NCBI GenBank assembly: GCA_040754295.1 | Contig: JBFMCQ010000004.1 | Span: forward strand, 30,596-94,595 | Length of the DNA stretch: 64,000 bases | DNA from: Solimonas sp040754295 | GTDB taxonomy: Bacteria; Pseudomonadota; Gammaproteobacteria; Nevskiales; Nevskiaceae | Direction: 5' to 3' | In this document: positions 50,201 through 57,652 of the stretch, piece by piece | Layout: the number at the start of each line of letters is the position of its first letter | How positions within the stretch are numbered: the stretch's first letter is position 1 | Program-made: the position numbers and the translations under genes | The notes under the pieces: generated by a model | The model's database searches: none | The model's input: the letters and a program-made list of their open reading frames with translations, nothing else | Told to the model about the DNA's origin: nothing

Positions 50201-52103
50201 CGCGCTGCTTTTCGTGCGTGTAGTCGTCGGCGGGGATGGTCTTGCCAAGCTCCTTCTGCTTGGCCTGCAGGTAGGCTTCCGCGAGCTGGTTGGCGGCTTC
50301 GTTGAGGAAGGCGGCGCTGCCCATCGCGGGTTCGCAGACCGTGAGCCTGAGGATGTCATCGGCGGTCTTGCAGCCCGGCAGCAGCTCGCGCAGGGCGTGT
50401 TCGACCAGGCACTGCGTGAGGACTTCCGGCGTGTAGTAGCTGGCGGACTTTTCGCGCGCGCGGCCGGCGAGGCGGTAGATGAACTTGCCCTTGGGGTGAA
50501 TGCGCGGTTCGCCGCCGAACAGTGTCTCCGGCTTGCTGTAGTCGCCGAGACGGCTGGCGGGGACGAACCAGGCGGCGTCGAGCGGGTCCACCTCGTCGCG
50601 GCGGCGATGATTGGGAGGTTCTTCGTCGACATCGGCGTCTTCGCCGGCAAAGGGGTTCTCGTGCTCTTCCGTATCGACGGGTTTTGCGTTGGACCGGGTC
50701 GGGTCCGGGCGCACTTCGTAGAGATCTTCTTCGGCGAAGAAGCCGCGGAAGGACAGCAGGGCCTCGTAGACCGCGCCGAGCTGGTTGATGCCGAGCTGGG
50801 CGTAGGAGATGCGGCCGGCGCCGCGCCTGCCGCGCGCGGGCGCCAGCGACATCAGCCGGATGACCTGCTGCATCACGCGGTTGCGCAGCCTGACCGAGTT
50901 CAGAATCTTCAGCCGCGTGGGTTCGAACAAGTGCCCCTGCAAGGGGGCAAGGACGAAGCCGTTGGTCAAAGAGCGGTCAAAGCCGAGGCTGTCGCGCTGC
51001 TCGGGAAAGCCGGTCCAGATCAGCTTGAACAGGGTTTTGAGCGTGTCGTGGATGTAATGGCCGTCCAGTGCTTCGGGCGTGCTGAGACGCAGGTTTTCCA
51101 AGTCGCGCAGGTGTTCGAGGCTGTAGCCGCGCAGATAGGCGCGCGCCTGGATCGGCGCATAGCCCAGCTCCGGCCGCGCTTCCAGGTAAAACAGGAACAG
51201 CAGGCGGTACATGAAGTTGAGGCACTCGTTGCCCAGCTTGCGCGCCAGATCAATGTCGGTGCGCTCGAAGACCTTGTCCTTGCTGACTTCGCGCTTGTAG
51301 CGCAGCGCCTCGTTGGCGATCAGCTCGATGGATTCGCGCAGGGCGTACTTGAGGTCAGTGGAGACGCCGTAGGCGTGCTTGTGCGAGTTGCCGTCCAGGG
51401 TGTCGAGCAGCGCCGTGCCCTCGATGGGCAGGATGGATTCGCGGCTGGCGAGCGCGGCAGCGGCGCGGAACAGCTTGTCGTCGCGCGGGCCGAACAGTTC
51501 CGGCAGATCGAAGCGCAGCAGGGCCTTGCGGCTCCATTTGGCACGCTCGATGACCAGCAGCTCGTCGTGGCCGAGCAGCAGCACCCAGCGCGGCGGATGT
51601 TCGTCGGCGAAGACGTGCTTGCTGAGCGCGGTTTCCCAGTCGGTGCTCTCGTCGAGCGCGGGCTGGCCTTCGGCGTCCGGTAGCAGCGGATGCGCGCGGA
51701 GCACCGACCATTCGTCCGCATCGGCCTTGGGCGACAGTGGCGCGAGCGCGATGACGAGCAGCGGCTGGCCGTCTGCGCCGGTGTAGCGCGCGATCAGCGG
51801 CAGCGGGCCGGACTCGAACTCGTGCACCTGTGGGTGCAGCTCGTAGCCGAGCGCGGTCATGAGCTTTTCCGCCAGCTCGTGCAGCAGCGGCAGACGCTCG
51901 GCGAGCACGCGCGTGCGGTCAAGGCGCTCGCGGATGCGGAAGTAGTCGCCGGCCATCGCGCGCAGGCGCGCGGGCGAGGCCTGCGCGCCCTCCTGCTTCC
52001 AGCGCTCGAACAGGGGCTTGAGGTCTTGCTCCAGCACCTCGTCGAGATAGTGCTGGCTGAAGAATTCGTTGGCGTTGTCGATGCCGGTGAGCGCGAAGGC
52101 CAT
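47196..52103 (-). CDS. Eco57I/PglX-type adenine-specific DNA methyltransferase (DrmMI-like)
   Basis: A 1635-aa protein. SAM-binding motif I is VCEPAMGSAAFL (about 589-600) and the catalytic NPPW is at 980-983, so N6-adenine methylation is expected. The N-terminal 550 residues (with FLFYLEARPELGYAP and a YTPEVLTQCLVEHAL lead-in) and the C-terminal 500 residues (target recognition, with FFVGNPLNKTPRAVC) match large class I methyltransferases of BREX/DISARM type. No restriction nuclease gene follows. A palindromic repeat is inserted in frame at residues about 721-738. It lies 11 nt after the SNF2 gene, with which it resembles the DrmD-DrmMI pair of class 1 DISARM. Confidence 0.88.
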   Translation of the reverse strand: MAFALTGIDNANEFFSQHYLDEVLEQDLKPLFERWKQEGAQASPARLRAMAGDYFRIRERLDRTRVLAERLPLLHELAEKLMTALGYELHPQVHEFESGPLPLIARYTGADGQPLLVIALAPLSPKADADEWSVLRAHPLLPDAEGQPALDESTDWETALSKHVFADEHPPRWVLLLGHDELLVIERAKWSRKALLRFDLPELFGPRDDKLFRAAAALASRESILPIEGTALLDTLDGNSHKHAYGVSTDLKYALRESIELIANEALRYKREVSKDKVFERTDIDLARKLGNECLNFMYRLLFLFYLEARPELGYAPIQARAYLRGYSLEHLRDLENLRLSTPEALDGHYIHDTLKTLFKLIWTGFPEQRDSLGFDRSLTNGFVLAPLQGHLFEPTRLKILNSVRLRNRVMQQVIRLMSLAPARGRRGAGRISYAQLGINQLGAVYEALLSFRGFFAEEDLYEVRPDPTRSNAKPVDTEEHENPFAGEDADVDEEPPNHRRRDEVDPLDAAWFVPASRLGDYSKPETLFGGEPRIHPKGKFIYRLAGRAREKSASYYTPEVLTQCLVEHALRELLPGCKTADDILRLTVCEPAMGSAAFLNEAANQLAEAYLQAKQKELGKTIPADDYTHEKQRVKMYIADTNLFGVDLNPVAVELAEVSLWLNAIYAGAHVPWFGMQLVNGNSLVGARRQAFSTAQLTPGRGETDQPERDWRCAVPRVVSFSPLAGRRCPEGADEGRPFTPTDIYHFLLPATGMGECRDKVVKALEPGHVERRKRWRSAFTAPLRADEVARVQKLSAAAEALWQQHTLELARVRAATSDELHVWPDPAPNRAPTSTAQKDELYQREMLSERRRNASPYRRLKLVMDAWCALWFWPLTESASLPSREQWWQMLETILLGEAQASAAPAEDLFPETLPQTGLDFTPERDRHGHVNLDALVASLAPLQVAQRVAARQHFMHWELEFADLFSRRGGFDLILGNPPWIKVEWNEQALLSDFDPRFAIRKLSAQQTADQRDAAFASLPGARAEYLDECVATEGLAAFLNATQNYPLLRGQQSNLYKCFLPVVWRIGNGVQALLHPEGPYDDPKGGALRAAAYSRLRAHYQFENQITDLLFAEVHHNTKFSINLYGERRDAPRFRHIANLFAPSTVNDSLQHTGGGATPGIKRIEGGWNTAGHAHRVIEVDETLLATFAELYDAPGTPAEQARLPAVHSRELVSVLEKFARQPRRLGDLKDDYFTLEMWHEAGAQRDGTIRRETGFVATPAELVLSGPHFFVGNPLNKTPRAVCTQNSHYDALDLEHLPDDYLPRSNYRSACPPDEYARRVPRVSWVEDGETTAKPVTAYYRFINRRMLSIAGERTLIGGLIPPGTAHIHTAQGVALRGVDVLLTSTGFFTSLIADCFVKTTGRADVYGLLEKLPQLNGNDMLTARVLVLNCLTTHYADLWSKCWQPEFARDRWSSNDPRLPADFFATLTPQWQRHCALRSDYARRQALVEIDVLAAQALGLTLDELLTIYRVQFPVMRQYERDTWYDAKGRIVFTASKGLVGVGLPRKAGPRERECTLEHASGRSQRKRLGWEDVRELAAGTVIRRPVTDDTLPGGPVERIIEYHAPFTPADREADYRVAWAHFESLAHG
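49891..49942. repeat. Palindromic repeat inserted in frame in the methyltransferase gene
   Basis: Two adjacent hairpins: a 9-bp perfect stem at 49917-49925 with 49934-49942, and a 5-bp stem at 49903-49907 with 49911-49915. On the coding strand it reads as SPLAGRRCPEGADEGRP within the protein, which is the translation typical of a widespread GC-rich extragenic palindrome. Its length keeps the reading frame open. It lies between motif I and the NPPW motif. Confidence 0.7.
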
Positions 52104-52114
52104 GGCGCAGTCCT

Positions 52115-54943
52115 TCAGGCGATCAGCACGGCGGCGACGGTGAGGTGGGCGCGCGCGTCGAGTTCGAGGGTCTTGCGCACCCAGTCCTTGTAGCCGGTGA
52201 ACAGCCGGTCAATCTCGCGCGCCTCGTGCTCGCGCTTGCGCGCGCGGATCTGCGCGAGCGCGTCGTCACCGGCGCGGAAGGCGAGATCGAGTTGTTGCCG
52301 GTGCTGGTTGCGCAACTGTTCGAGCTTGTCCAGCTCGGCGCTGGCGCGCGCGCGCATGTCGGTGCTGAAGCGTGCGTGCGCGTCCTTCATGCGGCGGTCG
52401 GCGACCTCGAGCGCGACCGGCAGCAGACGCTTGAGCGCGGCGGCGTCGAAGGGCTTGCGTGCGTTGGGGAGTTCTTCGCGGCCGAAGCCGGTTTCGCGGA
52501 TCAGTGCGTCAAAGCCGAGGCTGCCGCGCGCCTGGCCGTCCATGCCGACGCGCACAGCGAACCAGTCGTTGAGCACCGGCTGGCCGCGGCGGTTGGGGAT
52601 GACGGCGGCGAGCAGGATCAGCGCCTCGTCCGCGGCCAGGCCGCGCGGCGTGCGGATCACCGGCGCCTTCTGGCGGCCGACGAGCGACAGCAGCTTGAAG
52701 TCCAGCCACTGCATCAGCGGATGCAGCGGCCAGAGGTAGTGCTGCTGCGGCCAGCGTTCGGTGTCGCGGGCATCAAGGATCGCGCGCTTGATCGTCTCGG
52801 CGTTGGCGGTGAGGGTGTAGTGGCCGTCCTGCGGCCGCATTTCCGGCGCAAGCTGGTGCTTGAGCCAGGCGTCCAGTTCGTCGTCCGGCTGCAGTTGCAC
52901 CGTGCGGTGGTGGTCGTCGGACCTCGGTGCGTGCGCGAGCCGGCCTTCGGCGTGCAGTTGCGCGAGGCCGTGGCGCAGGTAGTCGTAGTCGTCCACGAAC
53001 AGCGAGCTGTCGTCGGCGGTTTGCGCGGGCGGCGCGGCGGCCGCGCTGCCTGCCATCAGGGCATCGAGCCAGTCGAGGTCCTGCTCGCTGGGCTGGAGCG
53101 CGGCCGCGAAGTCCTCGGCGGATTCGCCGGATTCGATGGCCTGCGCGACGCGCAGGGCTTCGGCGGCCTCGTCGTAGAGGCCCATGAAGATCGAGGGGTC
53201 GCCGATGTTGCGCGCGGCCTGTTCGTCCTTGGTGATGAGGATGTCGAGGATGCGGACGTCGCCGCCGATCTTCGGCTGCGCGGTGTCGGTGGACAGGTAG
53301 GCGATCAGCGGCGTGCGCGTTTGCCCGTAGCGGTCCACGCGGCCGTTGCGCTGCTGGAACACCATCAGCGACCAGGGGATGTCGTAGTGCACCAGCCGGT
53401 GCGACTGGAAGTGCAGATTGAGGCCCTCGGAGGCGACGTCTGAGGCGATCAGCAGCCGCAACGGCGAGTGGGTCTTGCCGAAGTCCTCGACGATGGTCTG
53501 CATGTCCGCGTCCGGTAGCTGGCCGTGGAGAACCGCCACCTGATTGGCCTTGAGACCGAGCCGAGTGCCGAGCTGATCGCGCAGCAGCTTGAGCGTCTCG
53601 ATGCGCTCGGTGAAGACGACGAGGCGGTCGGTGGGGTCGTCCGGGGTCCAGTGCCATTCGCCGGGTTCGCGCAGACGCCGGCTGAGTTCGCCGAGTTTGG
53701 CGATGTCGGCTGGCGTAATGGCTTCGACGGCCTCGCGCAGCTCCGTGAGCGGCCGAATGTCCGGGTGGTTCGGGTCGCGGTTGCGCAGGCGGTTGAGGCG
53801 CTCGCGCAGGGTCTGCGCGCACGCGGGAGGCGAGGACAGCAGCGCCTTTTCGAGCGTGGTGCGGAACAGCATCTCGCCGCCGCCGCGCTTGCCTTCGTCG
53901 ATGTGCAGCTTGAGGTCTGCCAGCAGCCCGAATGCGCGCTCCTTTGCGGCGCTGGCCTTGGCGCGGAAGCGGAAGACCTTGCGGTCCGGGAACTGCTGGC
54001 GGATTTCGTCACGCACGTCCTTCTTGAAGCGGCGCACGAAGAGATGCTCGATGTCTTCGCGGGTGTAGTCCGCCTTTTTGGGCAGCACCGTGGGGTCGAG
54101 CATCCGCATCAGGCTGGCGAAGCTTTCGCGGTCGCCGTTGTGCGGGGTGGCAGTCAGCAGAATCAGGGCATCGGAGCGGGAAGCAAGCAGCATCGCGAGC
54201 CGGTTGGACAACGTGCGGTTGCCCTTGAACGAAACGTTGTGCGCCTCGTCGATGACGATCACGTCCCAATGCGCGGTTTCGAGGTGATGCCGGTACTCGG
54301 TGTCGCGCTTGAGCGTGTCCACCGAGATGATGGTCTTGTCGTAGTAGTGGAACGGGTTGTGATTGGCGGGCAGTTGCCGCTTGATGCGCTGGATACCGGC
54401 CGAGTCCAGGCGCGTCAGCGGAATTGCGAAGCGCGTCCAGAACTCCTTCTGGAACTGCGTCATCATCGACTTGGTGGTGACGACGAGGATGCGCCGCCCC
54501 TTCCCCCGCCGCATGAGCTCCGACACCAGGATGCCGGCCTCCAGCGTCTTGCCCAGACCCACCGAGTCCGCGATCAGGAATCGCGGTCGGAGTTGGCCCA
54601 AGGCGCGGCGTGTCGGTTCGAGCTGGAAGGGGAGGGTATCCATGGCGCCGCGATGGCCCAGTGCGATGGCCCGATCGGTGGGCACGGTCTGGCGCAGGCG
54701 TGCCTCGACGTATAGGCGGCTGAGGAGAAAGCCAGGCGAGGCGTCCGCAACCAGGTCGGTCTCGCGGGGATCGAGCACCGCGATGTCGTCGATCTCGCTG
54801 AGAAACACCGCCTCCCGGTGCCGCACCGTCTCGGAGACGCCGATACAGTCGAGCTGGTCACCGCCCAGGTCGCAGGGTTCGACGTTGCGGACGATCCACT
54901 CCTCGGTGCGCACCAGCACCCGGGCTCCCGGAGCGAGCTGCAT
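52115..54943 (-). CDS. SNF2-family helicase (DrmD-like)
   Basis: A 942-aa superfamily-2 ATPase. Motif I is ADSVGLGKTLEAG (about 124-136), motif II VIDEAHNVS (about 229), motif III LLTATPHNGD, and the C-terminal core has SDVASEGLNLHFQS and QQRNGRVDRYGQ. The last 350 residues are unassigned and helical. It is expected to translocate on double-stranded DNA. Start at 54943 follows an AAGGGGGAAAAC Shine-Dalgarno sequence. It leads the operon with the adenine methyltransferase and the KAP NTPase, an order that recalls drmD-drmMI of class 1 DISARM. Confidence 0.88.
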   Translation of the reverse strand: MQLAPGARVLVRTEEWIVRNVEPCDLGGDQLDCIGVSETVRHREAVFLSEIDDIAVLDPRETDLVADASPGFLLSRLYVEARLRQTVPTDRAIALGHRGAMDTLPFQLEPTRRALGQLRPRFLIADSVGLGKTLEAGILVSELMRRGKGRRILVVTTKSMMTQFQKEFWTRFAIPLTRLDSAGIQRIKRQLPANHNPFHYYDKTIISVDTLKRDTEYRHHLETAHWDVIVIDEAHNVSFKGNRTLSNRLAMLLASRSDALILLTATPHNGDRESFASLMRMLDPTVLPKKADYTREDIEHLFVRRFKKDVRDEIRQQFPDRKVFRFRAKASAAKERAFGLLADLKLHIDEGKRGGGEMLFRTTLEKALLSSPPACAQTLRERLNRLRNRDPNHPDIRPLTELREAVEAITPADIAKLGELSRRLREPGEWHWTPDDPTDRLVVFTERIETLKLLRDQLGTRLGLKANQVAVLHGQLPDADMQTIVEDFGKTHSPLRLLIASDVASEGLNLHFQSHRLVHYDIPWSLMVFQQRNGRVDRYGQTRTPLIAYLSTDTAQPKIGGDVRILDILITKDEQAARNIGDPSIFMGLYDEAAEALRVAQAIESGESAEDFAAALQPSEQDLDWLDALMAGSAAAAPPAQTADDSSLFVDDYDYLRHGLAQLHAEGRLAHAPRSDDHHRTVQLQPDDELDAWLKHQLAPEMRPQDGHYTLTANAETIKRAILDARDTERWPQQHYLWPLHPLMQWLDFKLLSLVGRQKAPVIRTPRGLAADEALILLAAVIPNRRGQPVLNDWFAVRVGMDGQARGSLGFDALIRETGFGREELPNARKPFDAAALKRLLPVALEVADRRMKDAHARFSTDMRARASAELDKLEQLRNQHRQQLDLAFRAGDDALAQIRARKREHEAREIDRLFTGYKDWVRKTLELDARAHLTVAAVLIA

Positions 54944-55164
54944 GTTTTCCCCCTTGTTCCAGCGTCACACGCGGGTCGAATTCCGCCGCAGTATAGACGC
55001 GGATCTGCATCAACCGACGCGGACCATGCGACCCCCGTGTTTGACGATATCTACTTGCGTCAAGCGCACGAAGTCTCGACGTTGCGCTTAGCTTCGCTCT
55101 CTGGACACTTCTGTTGTTGTGCACACACTATTGGTTGTTACCAGAACGGCACAGCAGGCGCTCC
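54944..55164. promoter_or_regulatory. glmS downstream region and island promoter
   Basis: This gap joins the island to the glmS stop. It contains a TTGACG-N11-CGTCAA inverted repeat (55041-55063) that could be an operator, and a TATACT box (54995-54990 on the minus strand) about 47 nt before the SNF2 start. On the minus strand the first 40 nt after the glmS stop include TGTGCCG and TGTGTGC, but I cannot identify Tn7-type end repeats. No gene is visible. Confidence 0.4.
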
Positions 55165-57012
55165 CTACTCGACGGTCACCGACTTCGCCAGATTGCGCGG
55201 CTGGTCGACGTCGGTGCCGCGGTGCACGGCGACGTGGTAGGCGAGCAGCTGCAGCGGCACGGTGTAGACCAGCGGGGCCTGCAGCGGCTCGATGTGGTCG
55301 GGCATCGTCATCACTTCGACGCCGTCGCTCGATTCGATGCCGGTATTGGGGTCGGCGAAGACGAACAGGCGGCCGCCGCGGGCGCGTACTTCCTGCAGGT
55401 TGGATTTCAGTTTTTCCAGCAGTGCGTTGTTCGGCGCGACGGCGATCACCGGCATGTCGTCGTCGACCAGCGCCAGCGGTCCGTGCTTGAGCTCGCCGGC
55501 GGCGTAGGCCTCGGCGTGGATGTAGGAGATTTCCTTGAGCTTGAGCGCGCCTTCCATCGCGATCGGGTACGTCGGGCCGCGGCCGAGGAACAGCGCGTGG
55601 TGCTTGGATGCGAAGCGCTCGGCCCATGCGCGGATCTGCGCGTCGAGCTTGAGTGTGTGCTCGACCATTTCCGGCACGCTGCGCATCTGCCTCGTGTACA
55701 GCGCGATCACGCGGCGGTCGATGCCGCGGCGCTGGGCGATCGCAAGCCCGAGCAGACCCAGCGCGGCGAGCTGCGTCGTGAACGCCTTGGTGCTGGCCAC
55801 GCCGACTTCGGGACCGGCGCGCGTCATCAGCACCAGCTCGGCCTCGCGCACCAGCGAGGATTCCGGCACGTTGCAGATCGCCGCCGTCGCGACGTAGCCG
55901 AGCCTCGATGCCTCGCGCAGCGCCGCCAGCGTGTCGGCGGTTTCGCCGGACTGCGAGATCGCGAGGAACAGCGTGCCCGGTGTGACCACCGGATTGCGGT
56001 AGCGGTATTCGCTGGCGACTTCGACCGTGCACGGAATGCGCGCACCCTGCTCCAGGTAGTAGCGTGCGACCAGACCGGCGTGATAGCTGGTGCCGCAGGC
56101 GACGATGTGCACCTGCGTCACCTTGGGCAGGATCTCGGCGGCGCGCGGGCCGAACGCGGCTTCCAGCACGTGGTCGCCGGCGATGCGCTCGGAGAGCGTG
56201 TCGGCGATCGCGCGCGGCTGCTCGTAAATCTCCTTGAGCATGTAGTGCGCGTACTCGCCGCGCTCGACGGCGTCGGCCGACAGGCTGGACTCGTGCTCCG
56301 GGCGCTCGGCGAGCTTGCCCTTCGCGTCGTAGATGGTCACGCGCTCCAGGCGGATGTCGGCGACGTCGCCCTCTTCGAGGAACTTGAAGCGGCGCGTGAC
56401 CGGCAACAGCGCCTGCACGTCGGAGGCGACGTAGTTGCCGTCGGCGCCCAGGCCGACGACCAGCGGGCTGGCGATGCGCGCGACGACGATGCGATCCTGC
56501 ACCTGGGCGTCGAAGACGACGATCGCGTACGCGCCATGGAGCCGGCGCACCGCCTGCTGCACCGCCTGCGTCAGATCGAGGCCCTGCGTGACGAAATGGT
56601 GGATCAGATGCGCGATGACTTCGGTATCGGTTGCGGACGCGAAGGCGTAACCCTTGGCGCCGAGCTCGGCCTTGAGCTCGAGATAGTTCTCGATGATGCC
56701 GTTGTGGATCAGCGCGATGCGACCGCCGGAGACATGCGGATGCGCGTTGGCCTCGGTGACGCCGCCGTGCGTGGCCCAGCGCGAATGCGCGATGCCGAGC
56801 GTGCCGACGCAGGGATCGGCCTGCAGCTTGCCGTGCAGCTGCACGACCTTGCCGACCGCGCGGCGCAGACACAGTCGCCCGCCGCCGCTGCGGCCTCCCT
56901 GGGCGATGGCGAGGCCGGTCGAGTCGTAGCCGCGGTACTCGAGCCGGCGCAAACCCTCCAGCAGGATCGGGGTCACATCATGAGGCGCGATGGCGCCGAC
57001 GATTCCGCACAT
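55165..57012 (-). CDS. glmS: Glutamine--fructose-6-phosphate aminotransferase
   Basis: A 615-aa enzyme that makes glucosamine-6-phosphate for cell wall and LPS synthesis. The N-terminal glutaminase starts with MCGIVGAI (nucleophile C2 after Met removal), with RWATHGG. Two SIS isomerase domains follow (ACGTSYHAGLVARY, ISQSGETADTLAAL), and the C-terminal tail ends NLAKSVTVE. Full length. The 3' end of glmS is the classical attachment target of Tn7-like elements, and the defence island begins 222 nt beyond its stop. It is separated from glmU by the molybdoenzyme operon on the opposite strand. Confidence 0.95.
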   Translation of the reverse strand: MCGIVGAIAPHDVTPILLEGLRRLEYRGYDSTGLAIAQGGRSGGGRLCLRRAVGKVVQLHGKLQADPCVGTLGIAHSRWATHGGVTEANAHPHVSGGRIALIHNGIIENYLELKAELGAKGYAFASATDTEVIAHLIHHFVTQGLDLTQAVQQAVRRLHGAYAIVVFDAQVQDRIVVARIASPLVVGLGADGNYVASDVQALLPVTRRFKFLEEGDVADIRLERVTIYDAKGKLAERPEHESSLSADAVERGEYAHYMLKEIYEQPRAIADTLSERIAGDHVLEAAFGPRAAEILPKVTQVHIVACGTSYHAGLVARYYLEQGARIPCTVEVASEYRYRNPVVTPGTLFLAISQSGETADTLAALREASRLGYVATAAICNVPESSLVREAELVLMTRAGPEVGVASTKAFTTQLAALGLLGLAIAQRRGIDRRVIALYTRQMRSVPEMVEHTLKLDAQIRAWAERFASKHHALFLGRGPTYPIAMEGALKLKEISYIHAEAYAAGELKHGPLALVDDDMPVIAVAPNNALLEKLKSNLQEVRARGGRLFVFADPNTGIESSDGVEVMTMPDHIEPLQAPLVYTVPLQLLAYHVAVHRGTDVDQPRNLAKSVTVE

Positions 57013-57183
57013 GGGCGACGAATGGGAGTTGCAGAAGCGCCAGTTTAATGTAGCTCCGACTTTAGTCCGCCATGCGCGGGCCGCCGTCGGACCAAGGCCC
57101 GACTACAGCCCGGCCTGCAGCTCTGCTGTCGAGCCGGCAGCCGCTGCGCCATAATCGGCGCGGTCCAGCCAGGGAGCCCGATC

Positions 57184-57642
57184 ATGGTTCAACTGAGCAT
57201 CAACGGCACCGAGCACTCCTTCGACGGCGATGCGGCGATGCCGCTGCTGTGGTTTTTGCGCGACGAGCTGGGGTTGACCGGCACCAAGTACGGCTGCGGC
57301 ATGTCGCTGTGCGGCGCCTGCACCGTGCATCTCGACGGCCAGCCGATCCGCGCCTGCGTGACGCCCCTCGCCGCGGCCGCCGGCAAGAAAGTCACGACGA
57401 TCGAGGCGATCGGCGCCGACCCGGTCGGCAAGGCGGTGCAGGAGGCCTGGCGCGCGCACGACGTCGTGCAATGCGGTTACTGTCAGTCCGGGCAGATCAT
57501 GTCGGCAACGGCACTGCTGCGCGCGAACCGCAAGCCCAGCGACGCCGACATCGACGCGGCGATGAACGGCAACGTCTGCCGCTGCGTCACCTACCTGCGC
57601 ATCCGCGCGGCGATCCACGCCGCCGCGGCGAATCTGACGTAA
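57184..57642 (+). CDS. Aldehyde/isoquinoline oxidoreductase small [2Fe-2S] subunit
   Basis: A 152-aa electron-transfer subunit of the xanthine oxidase family. The plant-type [2Fe-2S] ligands are C38, C43, C46 and C58, and the second cluster has C97, C100, C132 and C134 (CGYCQSG, CRCVTY). This two-subunit layout without an FAD subunit is typical of IorA-type isoquinoline 1-oxidoreductase and related periplasmic aldehyde dehydrogenases. First gene of a four-gene operon; 10 nt separate it from the large subunit. A CATAAT -10-like box lies 5' of the gene. Substrate unknown. Confidence 0.9.
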   Translation: MVQLSINGTEHSFDGDAAMPLLWFLRDELGLTGTKYGCGMSLCGACTVHLDGQPIRACVTPLAAAAGKKVTTIEAIGADPVGKAVQEAWRAHDVVQCGYCQSGQIMSATALLRANRKPSDADIDAAMNGNVCRCVTYLRIRAAIHAAAANLT

Positions 57643-57652
57643 GGAGACGGCC

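Noticed and set aside
47202..51683. Long plus-strand ORFs opposite the methyltransferase and other large genes
   Set aside because: They mirror the minus-strand frames, are rich in Ala/Arg/Val/Gln antisense patterns and show no domain motifs; they are GC-driven shadows.
30928..54943. Complete canonical DISARM, Druantia or BREX system
   Set aside because: Only DrmD- and DrmMI-like genes and one DruE/DrmAB-like helicase are present; DrmC, DruH, PglZ, BrxC and BrxL counterparts were not found.
54944..55164. Tn7 right or left end beside glmS
   Set aside because: TGTG-starting words occur after the glmS stop, but I could not find repeated 22-bp TnsB-type sites or any tns gene, so only the location is reported, not an element.
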